DNA from: Pseudomonadota bacterium
Lineage (GTDB): Bacteria > Pseudomonadota > Gammaproteobacteria > Burkholderiales > Gallionellaceae
DNA: 14,700 bases
Assembly: GCA_021822115.1 (NCBI GenBank)
Contig: JAJZSA010000063.1
Coordinates: 1 to 14,700, forward strand
Direction: 5' to 3'
Position 1 is the first letter of the stretch. Each line of letters begins with the position of its first letter. A program made the position numbers and the translations under genes. Positions 13,754-14,700 of this stretch are shown one piece after another. Below the pieces are notes generated by a model, which was given only the letters and a program-made list of their open reading frames with translations, made no database searches and was not told the DNA's origin.

Positions 13754-14700
13754 ATGCAGAGTCAGCCTATCACCCTCGTCCGTCCCGTGTCGCCCAAGGC
13801 CAACGCCGCACCGCAACGCTGGAGCGTGGAGGCCATCGAAGCCTTGTTCCAGCTGCCGTTCAACGACCTGATGTTCCGCGCCCAGCAGGTGCATCGCGAG
13901 CACTTCGACCCCAATGCGGTGCAGTTGTCCACGCTGCTGTCGATCAAGACCGGTGGCTGCTCCGAGGATTGCGGCTACTGCCCGCAGTCGGCGTTCCACG
14001 ATGCCGGCGTGGAGAACCGCAAGATGCTGGAGGTGCAGGAAGTCATCAAGGCAGCCAAAGCGGCGCAGGCGGCGGGTGCCGACCGTTTCTGCATGGGCGC
14101 GGCCTGGCGCGAACCTTCCAAGGAAGACATGGCGGCCGTGGTGGAGATGGTGAAGGAGGTCAAGGCGCTGGGCATGGAGACCTGTGCCACGCTGGGCATG
14201 CTCAACGACGAGCAGACCGAGCAATTGCGCCAGGCCGGCCTCGACTACTACAACCACAACCTCGACACCTCGCCCGATTTCTATGGTGACATCATCAGCA
14301 CGCGCGATTATCAGGAGCGTCTGGACACGCTGGAGCGTGTGCGTCGTGCGGGCATGCATGTGTGCAGCGGCGGCATCGTCGGCATGGGCGAGAACCTCAC
14401 CCAGCGCGCCGGGTTGATCGCCCAGCTGGCCAACATGGAGCCCTATCCCGAGAGCGTGCCGATCAACAACCTGGTCAAGGTGGAAGGCACACCGCTGGCG
14501 CAGCAGGAAGACATCGACCCGCTCGATTTCGTGCGCACCATCGCCGTGGCACGCATCACCATGCCGACCGCGCGCGTGCGCCTGTCCGCCGGTCGCCAGC
14601 AGATGAGCGAGGCGGTGCAGGCGCTGTGCTTCCTGGCCGGCGCCAATTCCATCTTCTACGGCGACCAGCTGCTGACCACCGGCAATCCGGATGTGGAACG
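13754..14700 (+). CDS. bioB: Biotin synthase BioB (3' end cut by the window)
   Basis: BioB is the radical-SAM enzyme that inserts sulfur into dethiobiotin to make biotin. The frame stays open to the last base, giving 315 codons; only a short C-terminal part is missing compared with the usual 330-350. ATG 13754 is preceded by GGAAAG (13738-13743). The radical-SAM cluster motif is Cys69-x3-Cys73-x2-Cys76 in [13 protein letters not shown]. The ligands of the second, [2Fe-2S] cluster are all present at the expected spacing: Cys113, Cys144, Cys204 and Arg276 (as E. coli 97, 128, 188, 260). YNHNLDTS is also kept. The gene is therefore probably active. It has no evident link to the pilus. Confidence 0.97.
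   Translation, partial: MQSQPITLVRPVSPKANAAPQRWSVEAIEALFQLPFNDLMFRAQQVHREHFDPNAVQLSTLLSIKTGGCSEDCGYCPQSAFHDAGVENRKMLEVQEVIKAAKAAQAAGADRFCMGAAWREPSKEDMAAVVEMVKEVKALGMETCATLGMLNDEQTEQLRQAGLDYYNHNLDTSPDFYGDIISTRDYQERLDTLERVRRAGMHVCSGGIVGMGENLTQRAGLIAQLANMEPYPESVPINNLVKVEGTPLAQQEDIDPLDFVRTIAVARITMPTARVRLSAGRQQMSEAVQALCFLAGANSIFYGDQLLTTGNPDVE

Noticed and set aside
13456..14289. A 277-codon plus-strand frame overlapping comF and bioB.
   Set aside because: It is out of frame with bioB, whose cluster ligands are all intact in another frame, and it has no family features.
1..14700. CRISPR arrays, tRNA or rRNA genes, insertion sequences, prophage or attachment sites.
   Set aside because: I saw no regularly spaced repeats, no tRNA-like cloverleaf, no transposase or integrase and no long terminal inverted repeats.

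Overview
The window carries most of an MSHA-type (mannose-sensitive haemagglutinin) type IVa pilus locus, followed by a competence-type phosphoribosyltransferase gene (comF, minus strand) and the start of biotin synthase (bioB, cut by the window end). GC-rich assembly genes, TTG/GTG starts, tightly overlapping genes and the divergent comF/bioB pair suggest a betaproteobacterium, perhaps of the Nitrosomonadales/Gallionellaceae type. That placement is inference from gene content and protein style; no search was run.

Layout. 1-192: leader region with a sigma70-like promoter and two small hairpins capped by the same UNCG-type tetraloop. 193-2891: prepilin cluster, a short major-type pilin (mshA-like), a 13-bp terminator-like hairpin, then mshC, mshD, mshO and mshP, all overlapping. 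2892-3009: gap with a near-consensus sigma54 (-24/-12) promoter. 3010-6444: mshQ, a large secreted LamG/DUF6701 protein that is the likely adhesin. 6469-6496: intrinsic terminator. 6612-12966: assembly cluster mshI, a PilN-like gene, mshJ, mshK, mshL (secretin), mshM (AAA ATPase) and mshN (TPR protein), all translationally coupled or nearly so. 12972-13664 (minus): comF, converging on mshN with a 5-bp gap. 13754-14700: bioB, partial.

How it works together. Prepilins MshA/C/D/O/P would be cut by a prepilin peptidase and polymerised through an inner-membrane complex of MshI (PilM-like), the PilN-like protein and MshJ (PilO-like). MshK (PilP-like) would link this to the lipoprotein secretin MshL, with MshM and MshN as accessory factors and MshQ as the probable surface adhesin. 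The extension ATPase (mshE), platform protein (mshG) and prepilin peptidase are not in the window; they may lie upstream of base 1 or elsewhere. Relative to the Vibrio order as I know it (assembly genes first, pilins last), the two blocks are swapped here.

I see no wholly new system. The most interesting points are regulatory and structural: the sigma54 promoter that appears to uncouple mshQ from the pilin operon, the twin tetraloop hairpins and the mshA/mshC attenuator-like hairpin, homopolymer tracts in the pilin genes, and an N-terminal beta-helix-like module of low GC in MshQ.
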